Assembly (NCBI GenBank): GCA_015680685.1
Contig: MNCI01000651.1
Location: 943,507-1,007,506 of the forward strand
DNA: 64,000 nt
Direction of reading: 5' to 3'
Source of the DNA: Gnetum montanum
Taxonomy: Eukaryota > Streptophyta > Gnetopsida > Gnetales > Gnetaceae
The notes under the pieces are model-generated. The model was not told where the DNA came from. It searched no databases and saw nothing but the letters and a program-made list of their open reading frames with translations. This document shows, piece by piece, positions 20,945 through 33,405 of this stretch. Position 1 is the stretch's first letter. Every line of letters starts with the position of its first letter. The position numbers and the translations under genes are program-made.

Positions 20945-22200
20945 AACTAAATTCTAGCCTAGACAAATGGTGTACTACTACATTCTCAGTCTTCTATTTA
21001 TACATTATTTTAGGTCATACTCCAGCAATAATAGTATTAACCTAATGATCCTTGAGTTTACCTCCTTCTTATTCATTAGAAACCTCTAGGCACTATGATC
21101 TGTATGAATGTAAGTTTCATATACTAAAACGTAATGTCTAAACTTTTTCAATGATAGGACCATAGTTAGAAGTTCTTTTTTTGTGACTCTATAGTTACTT
21201 TTATCCTTATTGAATAATTTACTAATATAATTAATTATGTATGACCTATTGTTTTTATCCTTTTTCCACAATACCATGCTCATAGAATGATTAGAAGCAT
21301 TTGTCATAATATGGTATAGGTTCTTCTAGTTGGGCCCTTGTAAGATTAATACTTTTATTAGGAAATTTTTTAATTCATTAAAAGCTTGATTACATTCCTT
21401 CATCCATTCAAACTTAGCATCTTTTTTTAGTAGTTGGGTTAATGATAAGGCTATCTTGTTGAAGTTAGCAATAAACCTCCTATAGTACCCTACATATCCC
21501 AAGAAAGATCTCAATTCCTTAAGTTTACTAGACCTAGGAATTTTTTCTATTGCTCTAACCTTGGTTGGGTCTATTTGGATCCCTTCCCTTGAAATATTAT
21601 CTCCTAGGAAAATTCCTTCCTAAACCATTAGGAAGCTTTTACACTAGCTAAGTTTCACACTATGCTCCTTCTACCTTACTAGGACCTACTCTAGATTCCT
21701 ATGCATATTATTGAAAGTATCTTTGAAGGTAGAAAAGTTATCCATGAAAACTACTAGATTCTATCCAATAATATCATGAAAAATACTATACACTAGCCTC
21801 TATAAGATTGCTCATGCATTGCACAATCCAAAAGGCATAACCCTATAGGTAAAAGTCCCCTAATGATAAGTGAATGTTTTCTTATGTTGGTCTTCTAGAG
21901 CTATGGTAATTTGATTATACTTTCTATAACCATCTAAGAAGTAATAATATTCATGTTTAGAAATTCTATCTAGTATTTGAATAGTAAAGGGTAAGGAGAA
22001 GTGGTCATTAAAGATGGTAAAATTTAGGATTCTATAATCAACACACACCCTCCATTTATTCTCCTTTTTAGACATGATCACCAGAGGACTAACCAAAGAC
22101 AAGTCTAAGATAGGGTAGATAAATCCTACTACTAGTAGTTTTTTCTACCTCCTTCTTGATCACTTCCTGGATCATGGGGTTGACCCTCTTCTATCTCTAC
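20945..22200 (-). pseudogene. pol: Gypsy C reverse transcriptase and RNase H
   Basis: RT begins with SLVSPLVIMSKKENKWRVCVDYR (22102-22030), then DHFSLPFTIQILD and YYFLDGYRKYNQI. The catalytic motif near 21750-21735 reads FMDN rather than FMDD, so the second catalytic Asp is Asn. MRSFLGYVGYYRRFI (21514-21470) opens the connection domain. RNase H follows with SYIINYISKLF, the TKKELL block and YIHTDHSA (21307-21086). Several stops separate these blocks. Linker sequence to the protease lies above 22200. Confidence 0.85.
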
Positions 22201-22272
22201 TCCACTAGTTTAATGGTGGCATTTGTATAAATCCTATGTTGACAAATTTTAGTCAAAATACCCTTAATATGC

Positions 22273-22900
22273 TCATGAGTCCATGTAAAATCTTCTTAGT
22301 GCAATTTGATTATCCTCAAAAAGCTTTCTTTTCTGGGCATGTGTCACTAGTTTGTTATAACCTAACATGGCATATTCGAGATGGGCGAGTAGCTCCAGGA
22401 GTTCTGCTTTTTCTTCTGAAATACCTAATACTTGCACCTTCAAAGATCTAGCCCATTCTTCCACTTTTTTTATGGCCATGTTAGGGGAAGGAGCCTCTAA
22501 GTTTTGGAATATCCTCACATGTTGTTTGAGGTCTTCCATACATATTTCCATAACCCCCATCCTAATGTTGATAACAAAGTTTTTTGTAGTCATCCATGGT
22601 CCTCTAAGTATGACCTCATGTGTGGCATCACTAAGCTTAGTTTTCATGACTACTAGATCAATTAAGTACTTGAATCCTTGTATGATTATTAGTATGTTCT
22701 TGATGATTCCCTCTAGTTACACCATGGATTTAAATGTCATAATGATCTTCTCACAGTAGGGTAACAGTAGTGGTCTTTCTAGTTTTTCTTACCCTTTTGT
22801 TATGATGATACTTATATTGGCTCCAAGATCAATCAATCCTTTAAAATTTCTATCATTAATGGTTAATTCTATAATAGGTCTTCCTGGATCATCATACTTT
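22273..22900 (-). pseudogene. pro: Gypsy C protease and linker
   Basis: Near 22840-22815 the minus strand reads GLIDLGANISII, the aspartic protease active site with Asp-Leu-Gly in the place of Asp-Ser/Thr-Gly. VILRGPWMTTKNFVI (about 22605-22560) is the usual C-terminal hydrophobic-Gly-Arg-Pro-Trp region, with Arg and Gly swapped relative to the family pattern LGRPWL. A charged stretch of about 90 residues (22550-22273) with EEWARSLKVQ leads to RT. A stop near 22780 breaks the N-terminal part. Confidence 0.65.
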
Positions 22901-23359
22901 TGAAGGTGTTCTCCATTTATAAGTTTAGTTTTTATCCACAACACTTTATTTGGTTGTATAGATTCAATCTTAACTAGTTTTACTCTAGTATTTTCAAGTC
23001 CCTTCTAAAGTGGCTTATGGTCTAAGCTAAACAATGATTCGTACTAGAAGTTGGAGATGTCATATAGTGTATCTAAAATGCTATACTCAACTACTACAAA
23101 TTTAATGATTTACTATTTGGGTTGGGCTCACTTTGAGGTGGTAATCTATTATGGTTTATTCTTGTACAACTTGGGCACTTATAGTCTATATGCTTATTTT
23201 TTCCTAGGGTTTCCTTGGTTCTATTTTTTTTCTTTCAATTGGTGTAAAATTATCTTTTGGATTCTTGGATATTTCTCACATAATTTTGATTACATTGATT
23301 ACATTGATCTGAACCTTTTTGTTCCTAAACACAATGGACTAATTAATTGACCTTGGTCT

Positions 23360-24373
23360 AGTCTATGTGATGTTGCGCTATTCCTTTTGATAATTCTTCC
23401 ATCATTTATACATGCTTACTGGTTGAATTCCTTGAATTCTAAAGGCTCAACTTGGACCTCACTTATTTTCTTTTTCCTATTGATCTTTCTTTTGTCCATG
23501 GTGGTTCACCCCTAACACATATGATAAAATTTGTCTAGTATTTGTTGGATTTCATAAGGATGAGTGTTAAGATGTCTCCTCTGGCTACAAGGTCTAACTC
23601 CTTGGCCGTCGATAGGGTAAGTTCTCTTACTAAAATCCTAAGCCTTTCCCTTAGAGGAATATTATGATTAGGGAATCTCTTGAGGACCATCTAGTATTTG
23701 TCTATGTACTCAATGAAAATTTTCATTCTTCTTTTGCTTCATCTACCTAATTTCATCTCTAAGTTTCTCAAAGGTCCCTAAGGGTAGGTATTTCTGAAGA
23801 AAAATGTTTCTTAGTTATTCCCAAGTTTTTATAGTATTTTTAGGAAGTCTGTGAAACCACAAGGTGGTGTTCTTCTTTAATGAACTAGGGAAGTAACTAA
23901 GATACTTTGGCTCAATGTCTATATAATTTTCTTGGGAAAAGAAGTTGAATAAACGAAGGTGAAATATAGTGTCTTCATCTCATAGCCCTTCAAATATTGA
24001 AATGGTGGTTAGATTAATGCTTGGCCTATTATTAGGACATTCCTCTAATAGTCAAGGTACAACAAGGATGAGTCATCATCATCCTCATAGATTATATTTT
24101 TGTAAGTTCCTTTGGATGAGATGCCTACCTCATCCAAGTTAAATCCTTCTGGGCAAATTTTCTCTTTATGACCTCTCCATTTAGTTTGATATTCTGGAAG
24201 AAAAAAGTTTTGGTATCCTCTCCTAATTTATCCTACTCTATGCTTAATTGAATAATTGATCCTTTAAATATATTAGGGATGGGATTATTCTTAGGTTCTT
24301 TAATAAACCTTCTAGATTCATCCCTCCATAGCTCATTCTTATCTCTCCTAAATTCTTTCAACTTAGGTGCCAT
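23360..24373 (-). pseudogene. gag: Gypsy C gag
   Basis: The ATG at 24373-24371 is only 21 bases past the primer site and opens MAPKLKEFRRDKNELW. The capsid region (about 24000-23640) has the features of plant gag cores, including FRNTYP, a SKRRMKIFIEYIDKY block and LKRFPNHNIPLREGL, which corresponds to the W/F-x-R-F-x-x-L-L-x-x-C-P-H-H segment of Tat/Athila Gag. About ten stops break the frame. I found no clear zinc knuckle. Confidence 0.6.
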
Positions 24374-24393
24374 CCTATATTCATTGAATAGTG

Positions 24394-24411
24394 TCCCCAA
24401 CAATGAAGCCA
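24394..24411 (-). other. Primer-binding site of gypsy C (tRNA-Asp, degenerate)
   Basis: On the minus strand TGGCTTCATTGTTGGGGA matches the tRNA-Asp complement at 13 of 18 positions, and all five differences are C-to-T or G-to-A/T changes. Four bases separate it from the LTR end. Confidence 0.65.
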
Positions 24412-24415
24412 AAAA

Positions 24416-25211
24416 TGATAGGTTGAAAGTAGGGTAATAAAAGAAACAATATTCCAAATTAATATTAAAGTAGTAAAAGAGCTATATTTCCTAACTTATC
24501 CTAATCAACATGTTATATAATTAGAAAGAAATATGCTCAAAGATATATGAATGGCCAAATTTCCCCTTTTATCTATCCTCTCTAAGCATAGATGTTTGGA
24601 GTAATGGACAATACATGATTTAAACTATGTAAAAACAATAAAGAAGAGAAACAAAAACTTATTTCTAAGCTTAAATCATTTAGTAGCCTATTTCTAAGCC
24701 ACCCAAATCATTACCTATTTCTAAGTAACAAGCATATTCATCCTATTTCTAGAAATGAAAGTATAAGAGTACTTATCTTTTCCAGGATAAAGCCAAAGTT
24801 GAACTATCTATCTTTGCAAAAAGAAAACACATCTAATGTGTAACAAAGCATCCATATTCTTTTCTCAAAAAGCCTTTTGATTTTAAATAAAAATAAAAAT
24901 TCAAATTATGATCAAAAATTTATCTTTAGTGTATTCCTCATATCCATTTATACAACCATTTTGTAACTATTCAATCAGTTATCCTTGGGTCAATTCCCAT
25001 AAAAAAGTGGAATCGCCCAAGGGATACAAAAGGAAAACTATAAAAGTTACAATTAGCTACTCCCCTCCTCATCAACATGCATTGGTTACAACTAATTGCT
25101 TCCCTCCTTGTCAACATGCATTGTCCTCTACAATACATAAAAAAGAAATTAAAAACAAATTAAGAAACAGAATCAAAAGATTAAAAAAAAAGTCAAATTT
25201 TTTCTATGTAG
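24416..25211 (-). repeat. 5' LTR of gypsy C
   Basis: Partner of 6953-7716, starting TGATAGGTTG on the plus strand and next to the primer site. The upper end is placed at about 25211, before GTACA (25212-25216), because that repeats the left flank; the terminal dinucleotide is mutated. An open frame over 24908-25219 on the plus strand is incidental LTR sequence. Confidence 0.8.
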
Positions 25212-25216
25212 GTACA

Positions 25217-27894
25217 TGACTCAAATATATAAAAGGTATACAAGGTTTTCATTTTAAAAATATAAAACATATACAAAAATTAATTTTCAAGTCTAAAAGA
25301 TCCTTCTTGTATAGAATTGATTCATCTTTTACTCCACATTCCTATTTCAAATTTTCCATAGATACTTTGGGCTATTGGCATTAAAATGAAGTAGGAATTA
25401 AAATTTCTCAAATAAGAAATGTTATTTTATTTTCCTATTCATGAAACATAAAATTTTTGGGCCAAAAGTCCTAAGATACAAAGTAGACAAAGATTTTTAA
25501 TTAAATATTCAAAAAAATTTCTGAGTCCAAAAATGTTACAAATTTTTCAAAATTTCAAAAATTTAATATTTTATCTAGGAATCTACCGTTACTAACAGAA
25601 AAATATAGTGATAGGTCTTGGAATAATTTCACTACTAACATTAGATTATACTAATAATTAATTAATATCCAAAGATATTAAAAATATCCAAAGATTATAT
25701 ATTTTATCAAGGCATCTTTAAAGGATAGGTTTTAGTTACTCTAAGTGTCAAAGGAATATACTTGATAGGTCTTGAAATAATCTTAATAGTAACATCATAT
25801 TATTCATATGAATCTAAACAAGCCACTCATTGTCAAGTCTTGATAATAGCCTCACTACTATCATCCTTAGTGGCCAAGGCACATACATCATTAGAAGGAT
25901 AGATCTTCACTGTGCTTCACTGCATACCACTAGATTCATTTGCATAGTGCTATGGTCTTAACTAGTTTCCCAACCTCACATGAACTTATGAATCAAAATC
26001 CAAATTAGAATATCCATTCAAACCTTATCTCCATGAGGTAGATCCAACTATAGAACACTTCGCTACTATATGTAGATGGGTGCATTTAAAATATTCGTGG
26101 CTCCTACTACCAACTAAGAAAAACTAGTCATGTATATATTATTTTATTATATTCTAGATTCAAAATATTTCTAAAATAGCCAAAAGTTTATAATAGCCAA
26201 TATTCCACAAAAATTTTCTCAAAATTTTCTTTATATTAAGGTTAATCCAAGATAATCATAAAATATTAGAAAAGCAAGTTTGATAGATTTCTACATAATC
26301 CAAGAATTTATTGAAAGATAAAAAATAATTTGGATAAAATTAAAATATTAATTTCAATATTAAAACATGTACAAACTGGAAAAAATTTTGATAAAGTCTC
26401 AACAGAATAATTAAAATCATAAAAGATTAACACAAAACAAGGAATCATAGAGAAAGAAGAAAATTCACAAAAAAATAGGACAACTACACGAAAAGAAAAA
26501 TAAAATAAAATTCCTTACTATGTTGCAAGGGATTTCAAAATCTTCTTATTGGCTTTCTTTCCATTCTTAAACACTTGGAATATATTTTTACTTTGCTCCA
26601 AAATTATATGAGAAAAACCTTCCATAAACAAAAATGAAATGTACTAGGGGTCAAAATCTATATATAAGTAGAAGAATCACATGTAGCATGACACGTGGGA
26701 TTAATATGTTTTTAGAAATGGAAGCAACATGCTTAATATGAAATAAACTAGGTTGAAATTGGCTGCAAAATGAAGAAACTAAATGAAAAATGATTTCTAT
26801 ATGAAGAAACTATGTGAAAATGTTTTTTGTCTCTAGAAAGACCAATGACGATGGATGAAAACAAAGATGAATATAAAGTATATGATGGATACATGATATA
26901 TAAACTTTATATGTTTTAACATCTTACTTTTTTTATTTTCATCCTATGTGCACATGAATTTTCCAACCATCTTCATCTTTCAAACCAAGTTACCCTTTAT
27001 AATTTTATTTTTTATTGTGATTTTTAAACATTTTCATTTTTATAAGTTAATTTCCCATTTTCTCTTTCTAATTAATACATCCAAGGTCCAACCACTTATA
27101 ATAGCTACATACAAACTCCAAATTAAATTCCATTTGAACCTATGGGATCCTTATCAAGTGCACTATCATATTATACGCCAAAATCATGTTGAAGCATCAC
27201 TCATCATAGTCATACAATTCAAATGCTGAAAGTTTTACAAGATTTATAGCAAACTAAAAATGTGATATCTGGAGAATCATAACACTAATTCTAGTGAACA
27301 AAGAGTTAAACTAGTATTATTAAACATTTCAGACACATTGGAAACATCAAATTCTAGGTAGTATATCATCCTAAGAAACTTCATTAACAAAGCTAGCTTA
27401 TGAAACATTTAGTTATAGTTAAAAATGACCTTTGAATTCTAGTTTGATAATAAAAAAAGTTACAGAGGATATGGCTTTAGTACGGGTAGGATTCAAAATG
27501 ATTCATGATCAAATTATTATCTAATCACAAGTATATAATAACAATAAAATATTCATAACTAAATATGCATAATATAAAATTAATATGCATAAAGAATAAA
27601 ATAAGCATAGCCAAATACTTGTAATAATATGATAATTAATAGAAATAAAAATTTGTAGGGGTAATTGGATTTTGACATTTAATCATAAAATATGTATAAG
27701 ATCTATTACTAAGATTTAATACTATAGCATGCAAATTGTATTAACTTATGTGCAATTGTTATAACCACAACAACAACATTAACTACAATAATATAATCCT
27801 ATTATTTAGTTGATAAATTTAGAACTATCCTATTGAAATGCATATGATAGCATTAAAGAATTAAATAAATGAATTAAATTAAAAATATAAACCT
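25217..27894. other. AT-rich region without identifiable gene
   Basis: About 2.7 kb of AT-rich sequence. A phrase TGATAGGTCTTGRAATAAT recurs near 25610 and 25755, and CTATATATAAG (26660) looks like a TATA box, which might mark an unrecognised LTR. Another candidate is GCTATAAATCTTG on the minus strand near 27245. I found no retroelement domain and no pair of long repeats. The lower end is outside gypsy C, the upper end joins a gag fragment. Confidence 0.4.
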
Positions 27895-28841
27895 ATGTAC
27901 ATTCTTAGGTTACAATAATTTTCCTTTAAACATCTTCATTAACATTGGTATTTTCTATGAAGGAATTAATTTTAGTTTCAGCTATAATCATAGGAGCATT
28001 AGGATTAACTTCATTTTAATACTATCCTTTCTTCAAACTTTCAAGTTCCTTACCCTTGAAAGCTTTAATTTCTTACACTCCCATTACTAGAGTTCTATTA
28101 GACTTAATCTTCTTCATGGAAAACATTATCATCTTCTTAATCTCTTCTCTTCTTAAAATTATCTTTCTTGAAATCTTGATATTTCTTGGTCTTCTCTTTG
28201 TTCTCATGTTAATCTTTTTTGGTATTCCCTTTCTTCTTTTCTTCTTTATCTCATTTAAAATCCTTGGATTCTTTTCTTTTAGAAGTCTTGGAATCTCTAT
28301 TATAGCCATGAAATTTCTTCTTAGCCTTTAGAGCTAAATTGAAAGCGTCATCCAAATTTTTTAGCTCATAGAATGTAAGATCTTACTAATATTCCTTCTT
28401 TAATCCACCTTGGAATTTTGAAGCTTGTTCATAATCATCCCAAGGAGCTTTATCTTGCTAGAAAGTTTTGAAAAAATAAATGTAAGACTCCTTAACAATT
28501 TTATCACTGTCTTATTTATTTCATTCTTTGAATGACTTCTTACCTATGTCAAGTCTTCTCAAACTTTTTCTTGATCATAAACTGCATAAGAGACCAATTT
28601 TAATTGAAGTACCATTTCTTACAACATAGTCATGACTTTGTTTTTTCCATCAAACTTATGTCATACCTTCAAGATTTTTTTCAAGATGTGACATCTTTTG
28701 ATGATCTTCCACATCCTAATTCTAAAAATTAGTTTTTAACATATTAAGCTAAGAGAAAAGATTCAGTACCTTCCATTTCATTAAATATTTTCAATTCAAC
28801 ATGATACAACCTAGAAACATACTTGAATGCTCAAGGAAGAG
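27895..28841 (-). pseudogene. gag: Second chromovirus-like gag fragment (gypsy B2)
   Basis: The minus strand aligns with gypsy B gag (about 3930-4800): both have the run that reads TTTGAAGCTTGTTC/GATGCTTGCTC, CTTTCTTGTTGAAAG-like and AGACTCCTT blocks in the same order, here at 28380-28500. Lys/Glu-rich sequence covers 28309-28073. The zinc knuckle region is not preserved. The upper end is cut at 28841 by the copia element, and beyond that lies unrelated GATATC-family gag. Only gag is present; RT is not found below 27895. Confidence 0.6.
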
Positions 28842-29319
28842 TGTTAAAGTTTACTAATCTTAAGAATGTAAAAGTAGTAAGTGATTTATGATATTTGATG
28901 ATTCATAAATATTCAACTTATTGGAACTATAAGCAATAACTGTAATTCTTGAAACAATGTAGATGAAAAATAATTCTTCAAATCTTTTGTTCATAATAGG
29001 GTTTTTTTTTTCTTCTATTACTTAGACTTCTTCTTTCTTTACTTTCTGTGGCACTTACAACTTGACATTGGTAAGACCTTAACTTAATTAAGAGTTGCAA
29101 CTCATTTACAAAATGACATCACTTAACACAACCTATTTTATGAATTTATAAGAATATCAATCTTATGAATTTTACTATGTAAACTAGCATCACTTATGAA
29201 TCAACTCAACTAACTTACAAATTGACTCTTTAGACTCAAAATTAACTTATGAAGATTACAAAGTAGAAACTTAATAGAATTGTTATAAGTTAAGATAATG
29301 TATGAATTACTCTCTAACA
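28842..29319 (-). repeat. 3' LTR of copia 1
   Basis: Plus-strand ends TGTTAAAG and CTCTAACA. Colinear with 32922-33400, with shared blocks such as TTTACTAATCTTAAGAA and AATATTCAACTTATTGGA. Confidence 0.9.
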
Positions 29320-29328
29320 CTTCTCCTT
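29320..29328 (-). other. Polypurine tract of copia 1
   Basis: AAGGAGAAG on the minus strand directly before the LTR start TGTTAGAGAG. Confidence 0.7.
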
Positions 29329-29339
29329 AATTCATACAT

Positions 29340-31010
29340 TATCTCGTAATGTAATATTTATACTTCATGAATCAATATGAGGTATATAAGTATATTCATA
29401 TCATACTATTTTATAATTTTGTGCTTTACTGCTCCTCACTTCATACTGTGCTAAAATGATATCATGGAGAGATAGTCTTAGAAGACTTCAAATTGCTATT
29501 TGGCTAAAGCCTGGGTAAACCCATATGCTTTTTAAGATTTTGTTAAAATATATTGAATACCCATGAACTTTTCCTAATAATTCTATTTAAGAAAATGCAT
29601 ACTTGTATCAAGATTCTTACTACATTGTATCATGGTAGATTAGATTTTGTACTACATTTATTATTGTCTAGCTATCATAGTGAATCGTAATTGGTTTAGG
29701 CATGTTGATATTCATTTTTATTAGAAGTTGTTCAATCCATATCACATACTAAATTGTTTCTCATAGAGTTCAATAGTCTACCTTCATAGATGATAATGAC
29801 ATTATTCTTTTCTTACTAGTCTATTGACTAATAGGATTATTCTATAGTTGAATAAAAAATCCTATCCATAAAATTCTACAAATGGTATTACCTTTCTAGT
29901 CTACACCTACGTAAACTTACATAATTCTTGATGATATATTTACAAATATCAATTCATATGATAGTGTATTCTTAAGATATCATTAGGAAAGATTCCTACA
30001 TATGTTGATAATTTGGGTTCTACATTGCCACCACTAATTCATTGATGATATACTAAATTTCAAACCGTACAACATAAGTGTATCAATAATTTGAAGATAT
30101 TATGTTGAATTAATTGGTTCTTCATCGATACTTATCTTAAAGCTAGGTGACATGGCAATATGGATTTCTCTGAAATTTAGCATATTGTATTTTTCTAAAA
30201 TATTTGAAGTATATTTAGCCTAAGAAAGTGTCATTTTACCTTCTTTCTAAGTTATTTTTATTTCTAGATAATAATGTACCAATCCTAGATCTAAGATATC
30301 AAATTGTAGAAACAACTATTGTTTGTACTCCATGATTTTAAGTTTCATTGTATCTACTACTATGTCATTCATATGAAAGGCTAATATCATGCATAATACT
30401 ATTTTATTTCTTAGAACATAAAGATTACTATTCTTTTATGACTTGAAAAATCCATAGCTAATTAAGAATTTATCAATCTTATAATATCAAACTTTAGGAA
30501 TTTTGTTTTGACCCATAAATTTCCTTTTGTAACTTGCATATTAGCTTTTCATCTTTTACAAATCATTCAAGTTTCTCCATGTATATTTCTTCTTGCAATT
30601 TATTATCTCACAAAGTCAACTTAACATTAATTTGATGGGGTTTTCACTTCATCTTAGTAAATCAAAAAATGACTATTTGAAAGATGACAATATGAGAAAT
30701 ATACACAAATATTTCTTCGTAATCTATATCTTTGACTTGAGAAATCCTTTAGTCACTAGCCTAGCCTTTTATTTATCCAATCTATTATCTTCTTTAAGCT
30801 TAACCATAACATTCCAATGATTTTTACTAGGCAAATGATTCTTCGGCTAAGCTACCAACTTTCAAACTCTTCTCTTTTTCATCATGGAGAATTTATCCTC
30901 CATTACCTTCTTTCAATGATTCATTTTGAATGCCTCAATAATCATGTTTGGAATTTATTTATCAAGTAATATAATGTAAAAAAATAATATCATTACAATG
31001 AAGCTCATGG
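29340..31010 (-). pseudogene. pol: Copia 1 reverse transcriptase and RNase H
   Basis: The minus strand carries degraded copies of the usual copia RT blocks: a KARLVTKGF stretch (about 30755), LICKLQKEIYGSKQ (about 30545-30500, the K-x-x-YGLKQ block) and, near 29700-29630, NLIYHDTM in the place of the RNase H segment N-P-x-x-H-x-R-T-K-H. Nearly every block is separated by stops or frameshifts, so the borders are approximate. Confidence 0.65.
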
Positions 31011-31199
31011 TATTAATTTCTTATAAGTCTTGATTCATTTATATCCAAAGTGGTGTAGTTATTAGGACTATTAATGTTTTGTTTCCATTCTCTATACATT
31101 TTTGGTTTTTTATTACTTCTTATTTCATTATCAAAGATAACATTATCAATAAAATAGTATCCATTATTGAAAGTTGGAAGTTGGTATGCTTATGATCAT

Positions 31200-32010
31200 A
31201 TTATCACCTTAATTCATAAGTTCTTCTTGAGAGTGACAATTTTGAGTCATGAATTTTAATTTGGAATTATTCTTGGAAACTTTCTCTTCATAAGACTTAC
31301 AATTTATAGTTTTGCAACTATTAATTTCCTCTAAAAGTTCCTCTTCATTGAATATAACATCTTTCATAATAACTATTTTCTCAAGCTTTGAATTCCAACT
31401 ATGGTATCTTTTCATATGAATTTTATACTCTACAAAATATCCTTTCCTTTTCTTAAAATTAGAATTAGTTACTAAGGGTATATGATAGTAAGCTCGACTA
31501 CCAAATAAGCATAAGTCCATTAGTTTAGGCTTATGACCATTATAGATGGTATTGGGACATGCATATCAAAACTACATTATGGAACTTCTTTTGATAATAT
31601 GAACAATGCTTCATACATATTCTTCCTAGAAGGCATTATCTAGTTTAGATTGGGTAAGGATATATCATACCATTTTTTCAAGTATTTTACTTTTTTGTTC
31701 TACAACATCATTTTTTTTATAATGGGAAACAATTTTCTGATGAATAATTGCTTCTTTCTTATGGTATTCTTGATATTTTCTATTAATATATTTTATATCA
31801 TTTTTAGTTTGCAACTTCATAATTGTAAGTCTAGTTTGTTTATCTACCATGACCTTGAATTCTTTAAAAGTTTTGAATACTTTATTTTTTAACTTGATAA
31901 TGTCTATCCATACCTTACAAGTGAAGTCACTAATGTATGTCACAAATCCTCCTAGTAAAGTTACATTTCCATAAGAACCAACATCTAAGTTTATAATCAT
32001 AAGCTTAGAT
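31200..32010 (-). pseudogene. pol: Copia 1 integrase
   Basis: At 32000-31665 the minus strand gives the catalytic core: GGFVTYISDFTCKVWI with the first Asp, FKEFKVMVDKQT, then LQTKNDIKYINRKYQEY. Here the second catalytic Asp region has Lys-Asn-Asp for the family Thr-Asp-Asn, and the Glu region (NDVVEQKSK) is kept. At 31520-31209 is the C-terminal block CLFGSRAYYHIP, KGYFVEYK and KIVIMKDVIFNEEE, diagnostic of copia integrases. Only one break separates the two parts, making this the best kept part of the element. Confidence 0.85.
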
Positions 32011-32315
32011 TTTTCTTTTATTCTTCATATAGGAGAAAACTTCAATCTTGTTTGTTTTTCTATGATACAAGTTTTATAGAACATTTGATTTAAGTTAGTA
32101 TGGGAAAACCCATTCTAGGCATACTGTAATTTCTACATATAACTCATATTGACATGTCTAAGTTGAGTAGACCTTAGTTTTTCTTCCTAAGTTTTGAGTT
32201 GTAGCACAAATCACCTCTCTAATATGATGTAACTTGAGCATAACATTTATTCTCTTATCTTAGCCAGTTTTCTCTAAGTTTTATCTTTCAATATAGTGCA
32301 TCTTACATTCTTATC

Positions 32316-32900
32316 CTAATCTTGTTCAAAAATAAATTCATGTGTAAATTTTACTAGTTTGGAGACAAAGAGAATATTATTTTCTATTAAGGTTGGTGCA
32401 TAATAAACATTATTTATTTGAACTTGATGATGTGTAATACTTATATTAATATCACCTATATTGTTGTACTTACAGATAGCTCCAATTGGTGTGGTGGCTT
32501 CTCCAACATCAATTGTGCATATTTTGAACAAGTTACGCTTTCATGAGACATGTCTTGAATAATCAAAATCTATACACCACATATCATATTCAAACTTTAC
32601 AATCATATCTTGGGTTACAATATTTTTTACTATTAAAATAACTTCATCTTGAAGTGAGGTGTATTCATTCCTATAAGAGTTAGTATTATCATTTCTTTGA
32701 TGATTCTATCTACCCATTCTTTCTTACATATCTTTTCTAGATTATAACATATATAGGATTATTTAAATTGAAATAGAAATACTTTAGAAAGCTATTATTC
32801 TTTTCTTTTTATGACATTTTATGCATAGAATTTGTAAGATTGTCCATATGTTCATCTTTCTTATTCATTATGGAATCTTTTCCTTTGTCTTGATTTTTAC
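32316..32900 (-). pseudogene. Copia 1 protease and gag tail
   Basis: At 32531-32316 the minus strand reads VGEATTPIGAICKYNN, VQINNVYYAPTLIENNILFVSKL, the region after the active site in copia proteases. Upstream, about 32790-32720, a degraded zinc knuckle can be guessed (C..C near SYICYNLEKICKKE). From the primer site at 32921 to the knuckle only about 130 bases remain, so the capsid part of gag is deleted. Confidence 0.65.
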
Positions 32901-32909
32901 ATTCTCCTT

Positions 32910-32921
32910 ACTCTAATATGA
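32910..32921 (-). other. Primer-binding site of copia 1 (initiator tRNA-Met, degenerate)
   Basis: TCATATTAGAGT on the minus strand, next to the 5' LTR, matches TGGTATCAGAGC at 8 of 12 positions, and the differences are transitions or CpG losses. Confidence 0.5.
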
Positions 32922-33400
32922 TGTTAAACTTTACTAATCTTAAGAAGGTAAAAGTAGTAAGTAATTTGTGAGATTTGACCATTAAAAAATATTCAACTTA
33001 TTGGACTATATGCAATAATTATAATTTGTAAAATAATATATATGTAGAATAATTCTTAAGACCTTATAGTCATAACAAGTTATTGTTCTCTTATTACTTT
33101 TACTTATTTTTTCTTTAATTTCTCTTCTAATTATTACTTGACATAGACCAAATTTTAACTTGATGAATGTTCAAAACTCATTTATGAAAGGATAGAACTT
33201 AACACAACTTGTTTTACAAATTTGTAAGAATATAAGTTTTATGAATTATAGCACATAAACTTGTAGCACTTATGAAGAAACTAAACTAAATTATGAATTA
33301 TCTCTTTAGCCCCAAAATTTACTTACAAATATTATAGAGAGGAAATTTAACTTGATACAATCATTACAAGTTAAGACAATGTATGAGTCTTCCTCTAACA
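32922..33400 (-). repeat. 5' LTR of copia 1
   Basis: Plus-strand ends TGTTAAAC and CTCTAACA, next to the target repeat TAGAG at 33401-33405. Partner of 28842-29319. Confidence 0.9.
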
Positions 33401-33405
33401 TAGAG

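Larger units (their letters stand above)
6953..25211 (-). mobile_element. Gypsy C: large Tat/Athila-like Ty3/gypsy element with nested insertions
   Basis: Two related LTRs face the same way at 6953-7716 and 24416-25211, flanked by the exact 5-bp repeat GTACA (6948-6952 and 25212-25216). Minus-strand order is 5' LTR, tRNA-Asp-type primer site, gag, protease, RT, RNase H, integrase, then a long 3' region with an antisense ORF and tandem repeats. Inside the 3' region are a solo LTR (7750-8641) and the complete element E1 (8667-15151). Without these the element is about 10.9 kb. Gag-pol order, primer type and the extra 3' sequence fit the Tat/Athila group. All genes are heavily mutated, so it is among the oldest insertions here. 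Confidence 0.8.
28842..33400 (-). mobile_element. Copia 1: Ty1/copia element lacking most of gag
   Basis: Two similar LTRs (28842-29319, 478 bp; 32922-33400, 479 bp) with TGTTA...TAACA ends flank a 3.6-kb internal region. On the minus strand the order is protease, integrase, RT, RNase H, the Ty1/copia order. AAGAG (28837-28841) and TAGAG (33401-33405) form a target duplication with one mismatch. Only about 400 bases lie between primer site and protease, so most of gag is missing. Clear divergence between the LTRs and many stops show it is old. Confidence 0.9.

Noticed and set aside
26640-26670. CTATATATAAG as an LTR promoter
   Set aside because: No matching second LTR, primer site or polypurine tract found nearby.
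28073-28331. Open frames of 78 and 91 codons on both strands, the plus one strongly hydrophobic
   Set aside because: The hydrophobic plus-strand frame mirrors the Lys/Glu-rich gag of gypsy B2 on the minus strand.
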